DNA of 58,596 nucleotides from Bacillota bacterium (GTDB taxonomy: Bacteria > Bacillota > Clostridia > Acetivibrionales > DTU013), in the NCBI GenBank assembly GCA_023433505.1, contig JAEZCO010000062.1:1-58596 (forward strand). Direction: 5' to 3'. The first letter of the stretch is position 1. Every line of letters begins with the position of its first letter. This document shows positions 32,657 to 41,241 of this stretch, one piece after another. Under the pieces are notes generated by a model. It saw only the letters and a program-made list of their open reading frames with translations. It was not told the DNA's origin and made no database searches. Both the position numbers and the translations under genes were made by a program.

Positions 32657-33998
32657 TTTTAACTTCTCCTATTAAATCGTATTTTTCAACGGCAAGGACT
32701 TTTACATTGACAAAGCTTCCGATCTCCACCGGGTCCTCACTTGTAAAATAAATAAGCCCGTCAATGTCCGGAGCTTCCTGATAGCTTCTTCCATAGTAGA
32801 ATATGCCGTCCTCCGCCACGCCTTCAGACAAAACCTTGTATTCCCTGCCCAGTCTGTCCCTGTTTTTTTGTTCGGCAATCGGCTGTTGGACTTTCATTAT
32901 GTCATTGCAGCGTTTTTGTTTTATCCTTTTGCTGACCTGGGGCTTCATCCCTGCGGCAGGCGTATTCTCTTCTTTAGAATACATAAATACGCCCAGTCTG
33001 TCAAATCTGTATTTTTCTACAAATTTATACATTGTATTGAAGTCCTCTTCGGTTTCTCCAGGAAAACCGGTAATTAAAGTAGTCCGGATGACAGCTTCGG
33101 GCAGCTTGCTTCTGATTTTTTCAAGCAGCTCTGTCAGCGCCCTGTTGCTGCTTCTGCGTCCCATGGCTTTCAAAACCTTATCGCTGGCATGCTGTATCGG
33201 GATGTCCAGATATTTGCATATTTTAGCGTTGGAAGCCATCTCATCCAGCAATTCCTCTGTAATTTCTTCCGGATAGCAATAAAGAATCCGGACCCATTGG
33301 ATGCCTTCGATTCTGCTTATTTGCCGCAATAACTCCACAAGTTTTCTTTCTTTATAAATATCGATTCCGTACCGGGTAGTGTCCTGCGCAATAAGAATCA
33401 CTTCCTTTATCCCCTTTTGCGCCAGTTTTGAAGCTTCAGTAACGATATCCTCCAGCTTCCTGCTTCTAAAAGGCCCCCGCAGGGACGGTATGACACAGTA
33501 TGTACAGCAGTTGTCGCACCCTTCGGCAATTTTCAGATAAGCAAAGCCTGTCCCGGTTGAAAGTATTCTTTCGTTTTCCAGATAGAGAGTGTCGGACAAT
33601 GCGCCATAGGCTTCCGGTTTTTCTCCGGCAAAAGCCTTCTCAAGGATATCGGAAATTTCAGAATAGCTCCCCGTCCCTATGACCGCATCAACTTCAGGAA
33701 TTTCTGCCAGGATTTCCTGTTTATATCGCTGTGCGAGGCACCCTGTTACTATCAAGAGCTTACAGTTATGTTCCTTGCATTTTCCCATTTCAATAATCGT
33801 ATTTATGGATTCCTGCCGTGCGGTTTCGATAAAGCCGCAGGTGTTGACGATGATAATATCAGCTTCATCCTGATTGTTCACTATTTGATACTTTCTCTGA
33901 TCAAGAAGTCCCAGCATTATCTCGCTGTCAACAAGATTTTTCGGACATCCCAACGAAACTACTCCGATTTTCTTCAGTATATTCACTCCCCCGTTCAT
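32640..33998 (-). CDS. rimO: Ribosomal protein S12 methylthiotransferase RimO
   Basis: RimO adds a methylthio group to an aspartate of S12. Domains in order: N-terminal UPF0004 with cysteines in 'SLGCPKNLVDSE', 'VNTCGFI' and 'VTGCLAQRY'; radical SAM core with CX3CX2C in 'EGCDNCCTYCVIPSLRG'; C-terminal TRAM domain ending near 'VNVKVLAVEKYDLIGEV'. The start is uncertain. The frame opens at TTG 34007; ATG 33998 is given here. GGGGGAG at 33992-33986 is best spaced for a CTG at 33977, which would give the family-typical KKIGVVSLGCPKN start. The promoter lies only a few bases upstream (34016-34044). Confidence 0.93.
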   Translation of the reverse strand: MNGGVNILKKIGVVSLGCPKNLVDSEIMLGLLDQRKYQIVNNQDEADIIIVNTCGFIETARQESINTIIEMGKCKEHNCKLLIVTGCLAQRYKQEILAEIPEVDAVIGTGSYSEISDILEKAFAGEKPEAYGALSDTLYLENERILSTGTGFAYLKIAEGCDNCCTYCVIPSLRGPFRSRKLEDIVTEASKLAQKGIKEVILIAQDTTRYGIDIYKERKLVELLRQISRIEGIQWVRILYCYPEEITEELLDEMASNAKICKYLDIPIQHASDKVLKAMGRRSSNRALTELLEKIRSKLPEAVIRTTLITGFPGETEEDFNTMYKFVEKYRFDRLGVFMYSKEENTPAAGMKPQVSKRIKQKRCNDIMKVQQPIAEQKNRDRLGREYKVLSEGVAEDGIFYYGRSYQEAPDIDGLIYFTSEDPVEIGSFVNVKVLAVEKYDLIGEVKNESAE

Positions 33999-34015
33999 GA
34001 ACCCCAACCATATTT

Positions 34016-34044
34016 ACTATACACCTTTGTTTGGACATACTCAA
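34016..34044 (-). promoter_or_regulatory. Promoter of rimO-pgsA
   Basis: Minus strand: TTGAGT (34044-34039), 17-bp spacer, TATAGT (34021-34016). The expected start of transcription (about 34009) is almost at the TTG codon at 34007, which argues for a later translation start. Confidence 0.65.
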
Positions 34045-34103
34045 TACTTTGTTTTGCATCCATAATGACCGGCTTTCGTTGTGGTATTATTTGAGAGAAA
34101 TTA

Positions 34104-34132
34104 TTGCATTGATAAGGATTTTATATTATACT
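34104..34132 (+). promoter_or_regulatory. Promoter of the acyl-CoA dehydrogenase-etfBA operon
   Basis: TTGCAT (34104-34109), 17-bp spacer, TATACT (34127-34132), leaving a leader of about 120 bases before the first gene. The leader has short inverted repeats (ATCAcctgaTGAT near 34150) but no recognised riboswitch. Confidence 0.65.
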
Positions 34133-34260
34133 TTTTAATATCTGTTTATCACCTGATGATATTAGTAAATGCTAACCTTGACGCTATCGAGGCGCCGGAT
34201 ATTTTGCATATTTTGTGCCCGATATTGATAATTTAGCCGAAAGAAAAAGGAGTGTGTGCA

Positions 34261-35415
34261 ATGGATTATTTCCTGTCGGAAGAACAACAGATGATCAAGG
34301 AACTCGCAGCAAAGATCGCAGACGAAAAAATCGCACCGGTTGCCATCCAGTATGATGAAGAAGGTAAATTTCCTCATGATATTATGAAGATCCTGGCCGA
34401 TTCAGATTTATGCGGTGTTTACATAGCCGAAGAGTACGGCGGACTAGGCGGCGGTATCCTTGAAATGGCAATTGTTGTCGAAGAACTTAGCCGCGCATGC
34501 GGCGGAATTTCCCTGGCATTTGCAGGAACCGGACTTGGAACCTTCCCGATTATCCTTTTTGGTAACGACGCTCAGAAAAAGAAGTACCTTCCCGATATTG
34601 CATCCGGTAAGAAGCTTGCCGCTTTCGGTCTGACGGAAGCAAACGCAGGCAGTGACGCCGCAGGTATACAGACTACCGCTGTGCTTGACGGAGACGAATA
34701 TGTCCTCAACGGAACAAAGCAGTGGATAACAAACGGCGGTGAGGCCGAAGTATATACCGTTATTGCCTGTACCAACAGAGCAAAGGGCGCAAGAGGCTTT
34801 TCAGCCTTTATCGTAGAGAAGGGAACTCCCGGCTTTTCCTTTGGTAAAAAAGAAAATAAGATGGGTATTCGGGCTTCCTGCACAAGAGAGCTTGTTTTCG
34901 AAAACTGCAGAATTCCCAAAGAAAATCTTCTTGCAAGAGAAGGAATGGGCTTTATCGTAGCAATGAAAACTCTTGACCGGACAAGGCCCGGCGTGGCATC
35001 ACAAGCCCTCGGCATCGCACAGGGCGCCTTTGACGCAGCTGTGAAGTATTCCAGGGAAAGAGTCCAGTTTGGGCAGGCGATCTCCTCCTTCCAGGCAGTT
35101 CAGCATATTATGGCAGATATGGCAATTCAGATAGAAGCGTCACGGGCTTTGGTCTATCAGACCTGCCGCTATATCGACAGCGGCGCCAAGGAGTTTTCAA
35201 AGGAATCGGCAATGTGTAAGGTGTTTGCATCGGATACTGCCATGAAGGTAACGACGGATGCAGTCCAGATTCTTGGCGGATATGGCTACATGAAGGAATA
35301 TCCGGTTGAGAAAATGATGAGAGATGCAAAAATCACGCAAATATATGAAGGCACCAATCAGATACAAAGAAATGTCATCGCTTTGGAACTCATAAAAGAA
35401 TCTTCAAAAAAATAA
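34261..35415 (+). CDS. Acyl-CoA dehydrogenase (Etf-dependent enoyl-CoA reductase type)
   Basis: A 384-residue flavoprotein of the acyl-CoA dehydrogenase family. Visible: N-terminal helical domain, the FAD/substrate block 'AAFGLTEANAGSDAAGIQTTA' (split: 'FGLTEANAGSD' near 128), 'WITNGG' near 158, 'RVQFGQAISSFQAVQ' in the C-terminal domain, and the catalytic base in 'QIYEGTNQIQRN' near 364. ATG 34261 is chosen over GTG 34252, which lies in the ribosome site (AAGGAG). Next to etfB and a ferredoxin-fused etfA, it may work in the reductive direction as in caffeyl-CoA, acryloyl-CoA or butyryl-CoA reductase complexes. The substrate cannot be told from the sequence. Confidence 0.9.
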   Translation: MDYFLSEEQQMIKELAAKIADEKIAPVAIQYDEEGKFPHDIMKILADSDLCGVYIAEEYGGLGGGILEMAIVVEELSRACGGISLAFAGTGLGTFPIILFGNDAQKKKYLPDIASGKKLAAFGLTEANAGSDAAGIQTTAVLDGDEYVLNGTKQWITNGGEAEVYTVIACTNRAKGARGFSAFIVEKGTPGFSFGKKENKMGIRASCTRELVFENCRIPKENLLAREGMGFIVAMKTLDRTRPGVASQALGIAQGAFDAAVKYSRERVQFGQAISSFQAVQHIMADMAIQIEASRALVYQTCRYIDSGAKEFSKESAMCKVFASDTAMKVTTDAVQILGGYGYMKEYPVEKMMRDAKITQIYEGTNQIQRNVIALELIKESSKK

Positions 35416-35463
35416 CATAAGCCTTTTATAATGGCTTCAGTATCGCTACTGGAGCCATTATTA

Positions 35464-35528
35464 GCGGTATTCGGCCAAAGCCGAATCACCAAAAGTCGAG
35501 TGGGGCTCGATGCCCCCGAGACTTTTAT
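35464..35528 (-). repeat. Dispersed hairpin repeat, family 1, copy D
   Basis: The best-preserved copy: TATTCGGCCAAAGCCGAATC hairpin, then AAAAGTCGAGTGGGGCTCGA and TGCCCCCGAGACTTTTA. It lies inside the operon, in the 215-base gap between the dehydrogenase gene and etfB. Confidence 0.82.
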
Positions 35529-35630
35529 TCAGGTATGCTGCCAGCCGGGACCGCCTGAAATCTCCAGGGAAGATGTCCCTGGATTCCCCGGACCCATGGC
35601 AATAAACTTCAGAGGAGTGAATTTAACACT

Positions 35631-36425
35631 ATGAATATCGTTGTATGTGTAAAACAAGTTCCTGGAACAACGGAAGTAAAAATGAACAAGGAAACAAATA
35701 CAATTATCCGTGAAGGCGTCGAAGCAATTATAAATCCCTTCGATACTTATGCCGTTGAAGAAGGCTTGCGCATCCGGGAAAAAACCAGCGGCAAGGTGAC
35801 GGTCCTCAGCATGGGTATCCCTTCTGTCGCTGAGCTTTTAAAGGATACGATAGCACTGGGAGCTGATGATGCGGTACTCCTGAGTGACAGGGCTTTTGCC
35901 GGCTCCGATACCCTCGCGACCTCCTATGCACTTTCCATGGGCATCAGGAAGATGGGCGATGTGGATTTGATCATCTGCGGCAAACAGGCCACTGACGGCG
36001 ATACCGCCCAGGTCGGCCCAAGCCTTGCAGAAAAGCTGGGCTACCCCCATACGACCTATGTAAGGAAAATCGAAGAAATCAAGGACGGCTATATCCGGTG
36101 CCAGAGAATGACTGAAGATGGTTACGAAGTAATTGAAATGCCTTTGCCGGCTGTGATCACAGTGGTTAAAGAGATAAACGAACCGAGGCTTCCGTCCCTT
36201 AAAGGAATGATGAGAGCGAAAAAAGCGGTCATCAATGTCTGGACAGCGGACGATATCAATGCCGATAAGAATCTTTGCGGTTTAAAAGGCTCCCCTACCC
36301 AGGTTGTCAAGACCTTTGTCCCTGTTCATGACATCAACAGTGAAATGATCGAGGGAGAACCCGGTGAACAGGCTAAAAAACTGGCGGAGAAGCTTTTGTC
36401 CATGCAGTTCCCCGTTTGCGGATAA
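35631..36425 (+). CDS. etfB: Electron transfer flavoprotein, beta subunit
   Basis: EtfB pairs with EtfA to pass electrons to or from the acyl-CoA dehydrogenase. The 264-residue protein starts 'MNIVVCVKQVPGTTEVKMN' and shows 'INPFDTYAVEEGLRI' near 36-50, 'LLSDRAFAGSDTLATSYAL' and 'DLIICGKQATDGDTAQVGP' with the nucleotide-binding loop, ending with an arm that wraps EtfA. The NPFD-YAVEE form is of the kind seen in NAD(H)-linked, bifurcating Etfs. The ribosome site GAGGAG is about 13 bases from the ATG, a little long. Confidence 0.93.
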   Translation: MNIVVCVKQVPGTTEVKMNKETNTIIREGVEAIINPFDTYAVEEGLRIREKTSGKVTVLSMGIPSVAELLKDTIALGADDAVLLSDRAFAGSDTLATSYALSMGIRKMGDVDLIICGKQATDGDTAQVGPSLAEKLGYPHTTYVRKIEEIKDGYIRCQRMTEDGYEVIEMPLPAVITVVKEINEPRLPSLKGMMRAKKAVINVWTADDINADKNLCGLKGSPTQVVKTFVPVHDINSEMIEGEPGEQAKKLAEKLLSMQFPVCG

Positions 36426-36493
36426 AAAATCCGGCAGCTTGCGGTTTAAGATAATTTGGGGGTTAAACTTTTATTTGAATGGAGGTCTTTTCA

Positions 36494-37687
36494 ATGGCAA
36501 ATATAAAAATACTATTGGATAAATGTATTGGTTGCAAGATGTGCATCGGAGGCTGCCCCTTCAATGCCATCAAGGTGGTGGAAAAAAAGGCTGTGATTCA
36601 GGAAAACTGTACTCTTTGCGGAGCATGTGTCTCTTCCTGCAAGTTTAAGGCCATCGACTTTGAAAAGGATAATGTGAATGCGCCTGTTGACGCATCGCTG
36701 TATAAGGATGTATGGGTTTTCGGAGAACAAAAAAATGGAGAAGCCGCAAATGTTGCTCTGGAATTACTGGGTGAAGGCAGAAAGCTGGCAGATCAACTCA
36801 ATGTTAAACTGGCTGCAGTACTGATGGGTGATAATGTCGAAAACGCCGCAAAAAATTTGATTACCTATGGGGCCGACAAGGTCTATCTCGTCGAGGCTCC
36901 TTCTTTAAAGGACTTCAACGATGAATCTTATGCAGATATATTTGTACAACTTATCAGCAGATACAAACCTGAGATCGTTTTAATGGGTGCAACGACCTAC
37001 GGCCGTTCTTTGGCGCCAAGAGTATCCTCCAGACTGAATACCGGACTCACTGCCGACTGTACCAAACTGGAAATTGATATGGAAAAACGGATTCTTCTTC
37101 AGACCAGGCCAGCGTTCGGCGGCAATCTGATGGCTACCATCATCTGTCCAAATCACAGGCCTCAGATGTCCACGGTAAGGCCAAAGGTCATGAAGGCTCT
37201 GGAACAGGACCCTTCAAGAACCGGCGAAATCATCCGTCCGGAAATCATCATCCCGGAGGAGGTAAATGTGAAGGTTACCGATGTGGTTTCTACCCTATGC
37301 GAAAAAGTGAATCTTACGGAAGCGGATATTATTGTTTCCGGCGGAAGAGGTCTTGGCGATCCCAAGAATTTTGCATTGGTGGAGGAATTGGCCAGGGTGC
37401 TGGGCGGCGCTGTCGGTGCTTCCCGTGCCACTGTGGACGCCGGCTGGATAGAATACAGCCACCAGGTAGGTCAGACCGGTAAGACCGTAGGCCCCAAAGT
37501 ATACTTTGCATGCGGCATTTCAGGTGCGGTTCAGCATCTTGCCGGCATGTCCTCCTCCGATACCATCATTGCCATCAATAAAAATCCGGAAGCTCCGATC
37601 TTCAAAGTCGCTACCCTCGGGATCGTCGGTGATGTGCTTGAAGTCCTTCCAGCCTTAATCGGAGAGTTCAAGAAAAGATTAGGATAA
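36494..37687 (+). CDS. etfA: Electron transfer flavoprotein alpha subunit with N-terminal 2[4Fe-4S] ferredoxin domain
   Basis: This 397-residue protein is a fusion. Residues 1-60 form a bacterial ferredoxin with two CX2CX2CX3C motifs (Cys11-14-17-21 and Cys39-42-45-49). The rest is EtfA, with the FAD-binding C-terminal domain ('SGGRGLGDPKNF', 'SRATVDAGWI', 'HQVGQTGKTV', 'SGAVQHLAGM'). Such a fusion is known in CarE of the caffeyl-CoA reductase and in the lactate dehydrogenase-Etf complex of Acetobacterium woodii, where the clusters serve ferredoxin-linked electron bifurcation or confurcation. ATG 36494 is used, since ATG 36479 is itself part of the GGAGG site. It is the last gene of the operon. 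Confidence 0.93.
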   Translation: MANIKILLDKCIGCKMCIGGCPFNAIKVVEKKAVIQENCTLCGACVSSCKFKAIDFEKDNVNAPVDASLYKDVWVFGEQKNGEAANVALELLGEGRKLADQLNVKLAAVLMGDNVENAAKNLITYGADKVYLVEAPSLKDFNDESYADIFVQLISRYKPEIVLMGATTYGRSLAPRVSSRLNTGLTADCTKLEIDMEKRILLQTRPAFGGNLMATIICPNHRPQMSTVRPKVMKALEQDPSRTGEIIRPEIIIPEEVNVKVTDVVSTLCEKVNLTEADIIVSGGRGLGDPKNFALVEELARVLGGAVGASRATVDAGWIEYSHQVGQTGKTVGPKVYFACGISGAVQHLAGMSSSDTIIAINKNPEAPIFKVATLGIVGDVLEVLPALIGEFKKRLG

Positions 37688-37708
37688 AAGATAACTTAAG
37701 GCATAAAA

Positions 37709-37754
37709 AATGCACCTCAAGTGTCAGAGAAAATCTGGTACTTGAAGGTGCATT
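37709..37754 (+). terminator. Terminator after etfA
   Basis: AATGCACCT-CAAGT (37709-37722), a 17-base loop and ACTTGAAGGTGCATT (37740-37754) followed by TTATTT. One base is bulged in the stem. Confidence 0.8.
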
Positions 37755-37781
37755 TTATTTAATGGTACTTGAAGGTGCATT
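37736..37781 (+). repeat. Duplicated 3' arm of the etfA terminator
   Basis: TGGTACTTGAAGGTGCATT occurs at 37736-37754 and again, identical, at 37763-37781. Either copy can pair with the single 5' arm at 37709-37722. Confidence 0.8.
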
Positions 37782-37834
37782 ATACTTACATTACACATTG
37801 CAGCTAACAGCACATCAGCGCTAATCCTGCAGTT

Positions 37835-38446
37835 TTACTCAATTCGGCCGATGACCGACTCAATCACCTCATGGGAATAGCCCCTGTGATGTAAAAACAT
37901 GTAGGCTTTTCGTTTGATGGCGTCGTCCTTAAAATCATATTTGCCGAACTTTCTTTTCACAAGCCCTTCCGCCACTGACTTTTCATCTACATTCCAATCA
38001 TTTAAGACTTCGTCGACAATTTCTTCCTGAATCCCCTTGCTCAGCAGCTCCAGCTTTATCAGTTTCTTTGACTTGGGTTTCAGCTTGCTCCGGTCAAAAA
38101 CATATTTTTGCACATAGATCTTGTTGTTAATATATCCTAAGGCATTGAGCTCCTCTATGGCCATTTCGATGGAATCTCCGTCAAAGCCATCCTCCTGAAG
38201 CTTGGACCTGACTTCCTTCTCAGTTCTCAGCTTGTAGGAAAGGTACTTGAGCGCAGAATTTTTTGCGTCACGGAAATTCATGGTGTTTTTTATATGATCA
38301 ATTTCATCCTGGGACAGTTCGGATTTCTCGTAGAGATGCATGCTCAAATAATCATCCTCAGAGATTGAAAAAGAGAATTGATCGTCGATATATACAGAGT
38401 ATCTTTCTTTATTTTTTTTGTTTTTTTCGATTAATGTAATCTGCAT
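37835..38446 (-). CDS. recX: Regulatory protein RecX
   Basis: RecX binds and limits RecA filaments. The 203-residue protein is of the longer Gram-positive type with tandem three-helix repeats: 'ALKYLSYKLRTEKEVRSKL' near 64, 'LGYINNKIYVQKYV' near 96, 'KLIKLELLSKGI' near 126 and 'KRKAYMFLHHRGYSHEVIE' at the end. It follows recA by 42 bases in the same direction, so both are probably transcribed from the SOS-controlled recA promoter. Confidence 0.9.
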   Translation of the reverse strand: MQITLIEKNKKNKERYSVYIDDQFSFSISEDDYLSMHLYEKSELSQDEIDHIKNTMNFRDAKNSALKYLSYKLRTEKEVRSKLQEDGFDGDSIEMAIEELNALGYINNKIYVQKYVFDRSKLKPKSKKLIKLELLSKGIQEEIVDEVLNDWNVDEKSVAEGLVKRKFGKYDFKDDAIKRKAYMFLHHRGYSHEVIESVIGRIE

Positions 38447-38488
38447 ATCCCTTATCCCAAAAGATTATATTTGATTTACCACTGCCGC

Positions 38489-39538
38489 CTATTCTTCATC
38501 CGGCTCCAGTTCTTCATCGTCACTTTCCACATGGGCTTCCATACTCTTTACAAAAGCCTGGCTGTAATTTTCCCTGATTTTGCCCTCAATTTCCTTGGTG
38601 ATTTCCTTGTTATCCCGCAGGAATTGTTTTACATTTTCCCTTCCCTGCCCTATCCTCTGCCCATTATATGAGAACCATGCACCGCTCTTGTTCACGATAT
38701 CAAGACTTGCGCCTACATCCAGAATGCTGCCTTCCTTGGAAATCCCCTGGCCGTATATTATATCAAACTCTGCCTCTTTAAACGGCGGAGCGACTTTGTT
38801 TTTAACTACCTTTACCTTTGTTCTGTTACCGATGACTTCCGTTCCCTGTTTCAGAGACTCGATTCTTCTGACGTCAAGTCTGACGGAAGAATAAAATTTG
38901 AGCGCCCTTCCTCCGGGTGTCGTCTCCGGATTTCCGAACATAATGCCAACTTTTTCCCTGAGCTGGTTGATAAAGATTGCCGTAGTCTTTGATTTGCTGA
39001 TAACACCGGCCAGCTTCCTCAGTGCCTGGGACATGAGTCTTGCCTGAAGGCCCACATGTGCGTCTCCCATCTCACCGTCGATTTCAGCCTTGGGAACCAG
39101 GGCCGCAACCGAGTCAACGACGATTACATCGATAGCTCCGCTTCTGACAAGTGCTTCTGCTATTTCCAGCGCTTGCTCTCCCGTGTCAGGCTGAGATACA
39201 ATCAGATTATCTATATCGACACCAAGCTTCTTTGCATAGACAGGGTCCAGTGCATGCTCTGCGTCAATAAACGCAGCATCCCCGCCTGCCTTCTGAGCTT
39301 CTGCAACAATATGTAAGGCGACGGTTGTCTTACCGGAGGATTCAGGTCCGAAGATTTCTATGACCCTGCCCCTTGGAACCCCGCCGACGCCTAATGCTAT
39401 ATCAAGCCCTATGGCACCTGTAGGGATGGTTTCAACAGCCAGATGGGCGCTTTCACCCAGCTTCATTACCGCACCCTTGCCGAACTGCTTTTCAATCTGA
39501 CCCATTGCCATTTCCAGGGCTTTTTTCTTTTCAATCAT
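38489..39538 (-). CDS. recA: Recombinase RecA
   Basis: RecA drives homologous strand exchange and triggers LexA self-cleavage. The 349-residue protein has Walker A 'GPESSGKTT' at 64-72, 'IDAEHALD' and 'VVDSVAALVPKAEI' (Walker B), DNA-binding loop region 'MSQALRKLAG' and 'INQLREKVGIMFGNPETTPG', and an acidic tail 'SDDEELEPDEE'. ATG 39538 has a GGAGG site. An SOS box overlaps the predicted transcription start of a strong promoter. The neighbours are murJ upstream and recX downstream. Confidence 0.98.
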   Translation of the reverse strand: MIEKKKALEMAMGQIEKQFGKGAVMKLGESAHLAVETIPTGAIGLDIALGVGGVPRGRVIEIFGPESSGKTTVALHIVAEAQKAGGDAAFIDAEHALDPVYAKKLGVDIDNLIVSQPDTGEQALEIAEALVRSGAIDVIVVDSVAALVPKAEIDGEMGDAHVGLQARLMSQALRKLAGVISKSKTTAIFINQLREKVGIMFGNPETTPGGRALKFYSSVRLDVRRIESLKQGTEVIGNRTKVKVVKNKVAPPFKEAEFDIIYGQGISKEGSILDVGASLDIVNKSGAWFSYNGQRIGQGRENVKQFLRDNKEITKEIEGKIRENYSQAFVKSMEAHVESDDEELEPDEE

Positions 39539-39565
39539 GGATTCGTAACCTCCTCAAAAGTAAAT

Positions 39566-39579
39566 CGAACATCTGTTCT
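39566..39579. promoter_or_regulatory. SOS box (LexA site) of recA
   Basis: CGAACATCTGTTCT differs at one position from the Gram-positive LexA consensus CGAAC-N4-GTTCG. It lies six bases downstream of the -10 box (39585-39590), covering the expected start of transcription. Confidence 0.85.
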
Positions 39580-39584
39580 TGTTC

Positions 39585-39613
39585 ATTATATCGTATAAAA
39601 TAAAATCAGTCAA
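39585..39613 (-). promoter_or_regulatory. recA promoter
   Basis: Minus strand: TTGACT (39613-39608), 17-bp spacer, TATAAT (39590-39585). Confidence 0.85.
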
Positions 39614-39631
39614 TGCTTATTTTGCATTTTT

Positions 39632-41224
39632 TTACATTTTATTTGTCCGGTGCAGCTTATTTTTTACGGCATTGACAAAGTATAAAGCTTCCTCGCACTT
39701 TAGCACAATCATGACAAACATATACACCAATACGCCTATGGCAATTTCGAACAGCAGATACAGTATCTGTCCCGTTTTTGCTTCAAGCCTCACAGGCAGC
39801 CTGCTCAATATAAACAAAGCAGCACCCATGGCAATAGATGCCGGTAAAGCCTTCAGTATAAATGAGAAGAATTTATTCAGATGCACGCCTTTGATCTTCC
39901 GGTTAAGCAGTATCAAAAGCAATACCGCATTTACAGTGCTGATAATGGTATAGGAAAGAGCCATCCCTGCGGCCTGAAGGTTGGTAAAGTTGTGGAATAC
40001 AAAACCAAAGCTGAAATTAAGTATTACCGATACGATTCCGGCCATCAAAGGTGTTTTGGTGTCCTGGAGGGCATAAAACCCTCTGTTGACGGTTGCTACA
40101 ATTGACTGGGAAATCATGGCGAAGGAAAAGAAAGATAAAATCCCTGCAACAATGACCACACTGTTTTCATCAAACTTGCCGCCCCAATTGAAAATTGCCC
40201 GGACTATGGGTTCCTTCAATACGATGAAACCTATGGCAGATGGCATTGAAAGAAATAAAACCGAGGTCAGGGATTTTGTTAAAATGTTTCTGTAATCCTC
40301 AAAGTCACCGGCCGCATATTTCCTTGACAATGTAGGCAAAACAGCCGTGCCTATTCCCATGGCGAAAATCCCATAGGGAAGCTGCCAGGCCGTATTGGCG
40401 TTTCTGAATGCCGCCAGGCTCCCCTGCATGACCGACAGGCTTACAAAAGCAGTAGATATGATGACATTCACCTGAACAATGGATGAAGACAGCAGTGACG
40501 GTACTGCCTGTTTTATGAGTCTGATAAAATCATTGTTTCTAAACTCGAATTGCAGCCTGTAGTATTTGAAATTCTTTAATGCAAAAGAGAGCTGAAAGAG
40601 AAAGTAAACGGCAGAACTGCAGGCTACACCGGCAGCTACCTTTACCATACTTTCCTTATTGTTGTCCGCAAAAAGGATGATGCTCAAAGCACATCCTATA
40701 TTATAGACAGACGGTCCGTAGGCTGCTGCAGCAAATTTCCTGTAAGAATTCAGGACGCCATTGCATATCCCTGCCAGCATTATAAAAGAAACCGAGGGAA
40801 AGAGAATACGCGTAAGCAGTATTGCAAGCTCTTTGGTTTCCGGGCTTTTATTCGCAAAACCCGGAGTTACCAGAGGGATGATATTGGGCGCAAGAAAAAC
40901 TCCCAGTATGCACAGCAAAAACATGCCGGAAAATATTACATTGATAAATGTACTTGTAGCTCTCCAGCCTTTTTCTTCTTCTCCCTTTTCCAAAAATGCC
41001 GAAAGCACCGGAATAAGGGCAGCGGATATAGTGCCGCCCACAAGCAGGGTATACATCAGGTCGGGTACGGTAAAAGCGGCTATATATGCATCCTGAGCCC
41101 AACTAAGGCCGACTTTCCATGAAAGCATGGATTCTCTCAAAAAGCCGGTGACCCGGCTGAGGATGATGGAAGACATTACAATTACAGCTGCAGATGCCAG
41201 CTTTTTTCCTTGAGTAGTATTCAC
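39632..41224 (-). CDS. murJ: Lipid II flippase MurJ (MviN family)
   Basis: MurJ moves lipid II across the cytoplasmic membrane for peptidoglycan synthesis. The 530-residue, highly hydrophobic protein fits the 14-helix MOP-superfamily fold; typical pieces are 'ILSRVTGFLREs'-like N-terminus ('SSIILSRVTGFLRES'), 'QDAYIAAFTVPDLMYTLL', 'GGTISAALIPVLSAFL' and 'MGIGTAVLPTLSRKYAAGD'. The start is GTG 41224, with GGAGG eight bases before it. It lies 17 bases after cinA and before the recA promoter, an insertion into the more usual cinA-recA order. Confidence 0.92.
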   Translation of the reverse strand: MNTTQGKKLASAAVIVMSSIILSRVTGFLRESMLSWKVGLSWAQDAYIAAFTVPDLMYTLLVGGTISAALIPVLSAFLEKGEEEKGWRATSTFINVIFSGMFLLCILGVFLAPNIIPLVTPGFANKSPETKELAILLTRILFPSVSFIMLAGICNGVLNSYRKFAAAAYGPSVYNIGCALSIILFADNNKESMVKVAAGVACSSAVYFLFQLSFALKNFKYYRLQFEFRNNDFIRLIKQAVPSLLSSSIVQVNVIISTAFVSLSVMQGSLAAFRNANTAWQLPYGIFAMGIGTAVLPTLSRKYAAGDFEDYRNILTKSLTSVLFLSMPSAIGFIVLKEPIVRAIFNWGGKFDENSVVIVAGILSFFSFAMISQSIVATVNRGFYALQDTKTPLMAGIVSVILNFSFGFVFHNFTNLQAAGMALSYTIISTVNAVLLLILLNRKIKGVHLNKFFSFILKALPASIAMGAALFILSRLPVRLEAKTGQILYLLFEIAIGVLVYMFVMIVLKCEEALYFVNAVKNKLHRTNKM

Positions 41225-41241
41225 TCGCCTATCCTCCGGCT

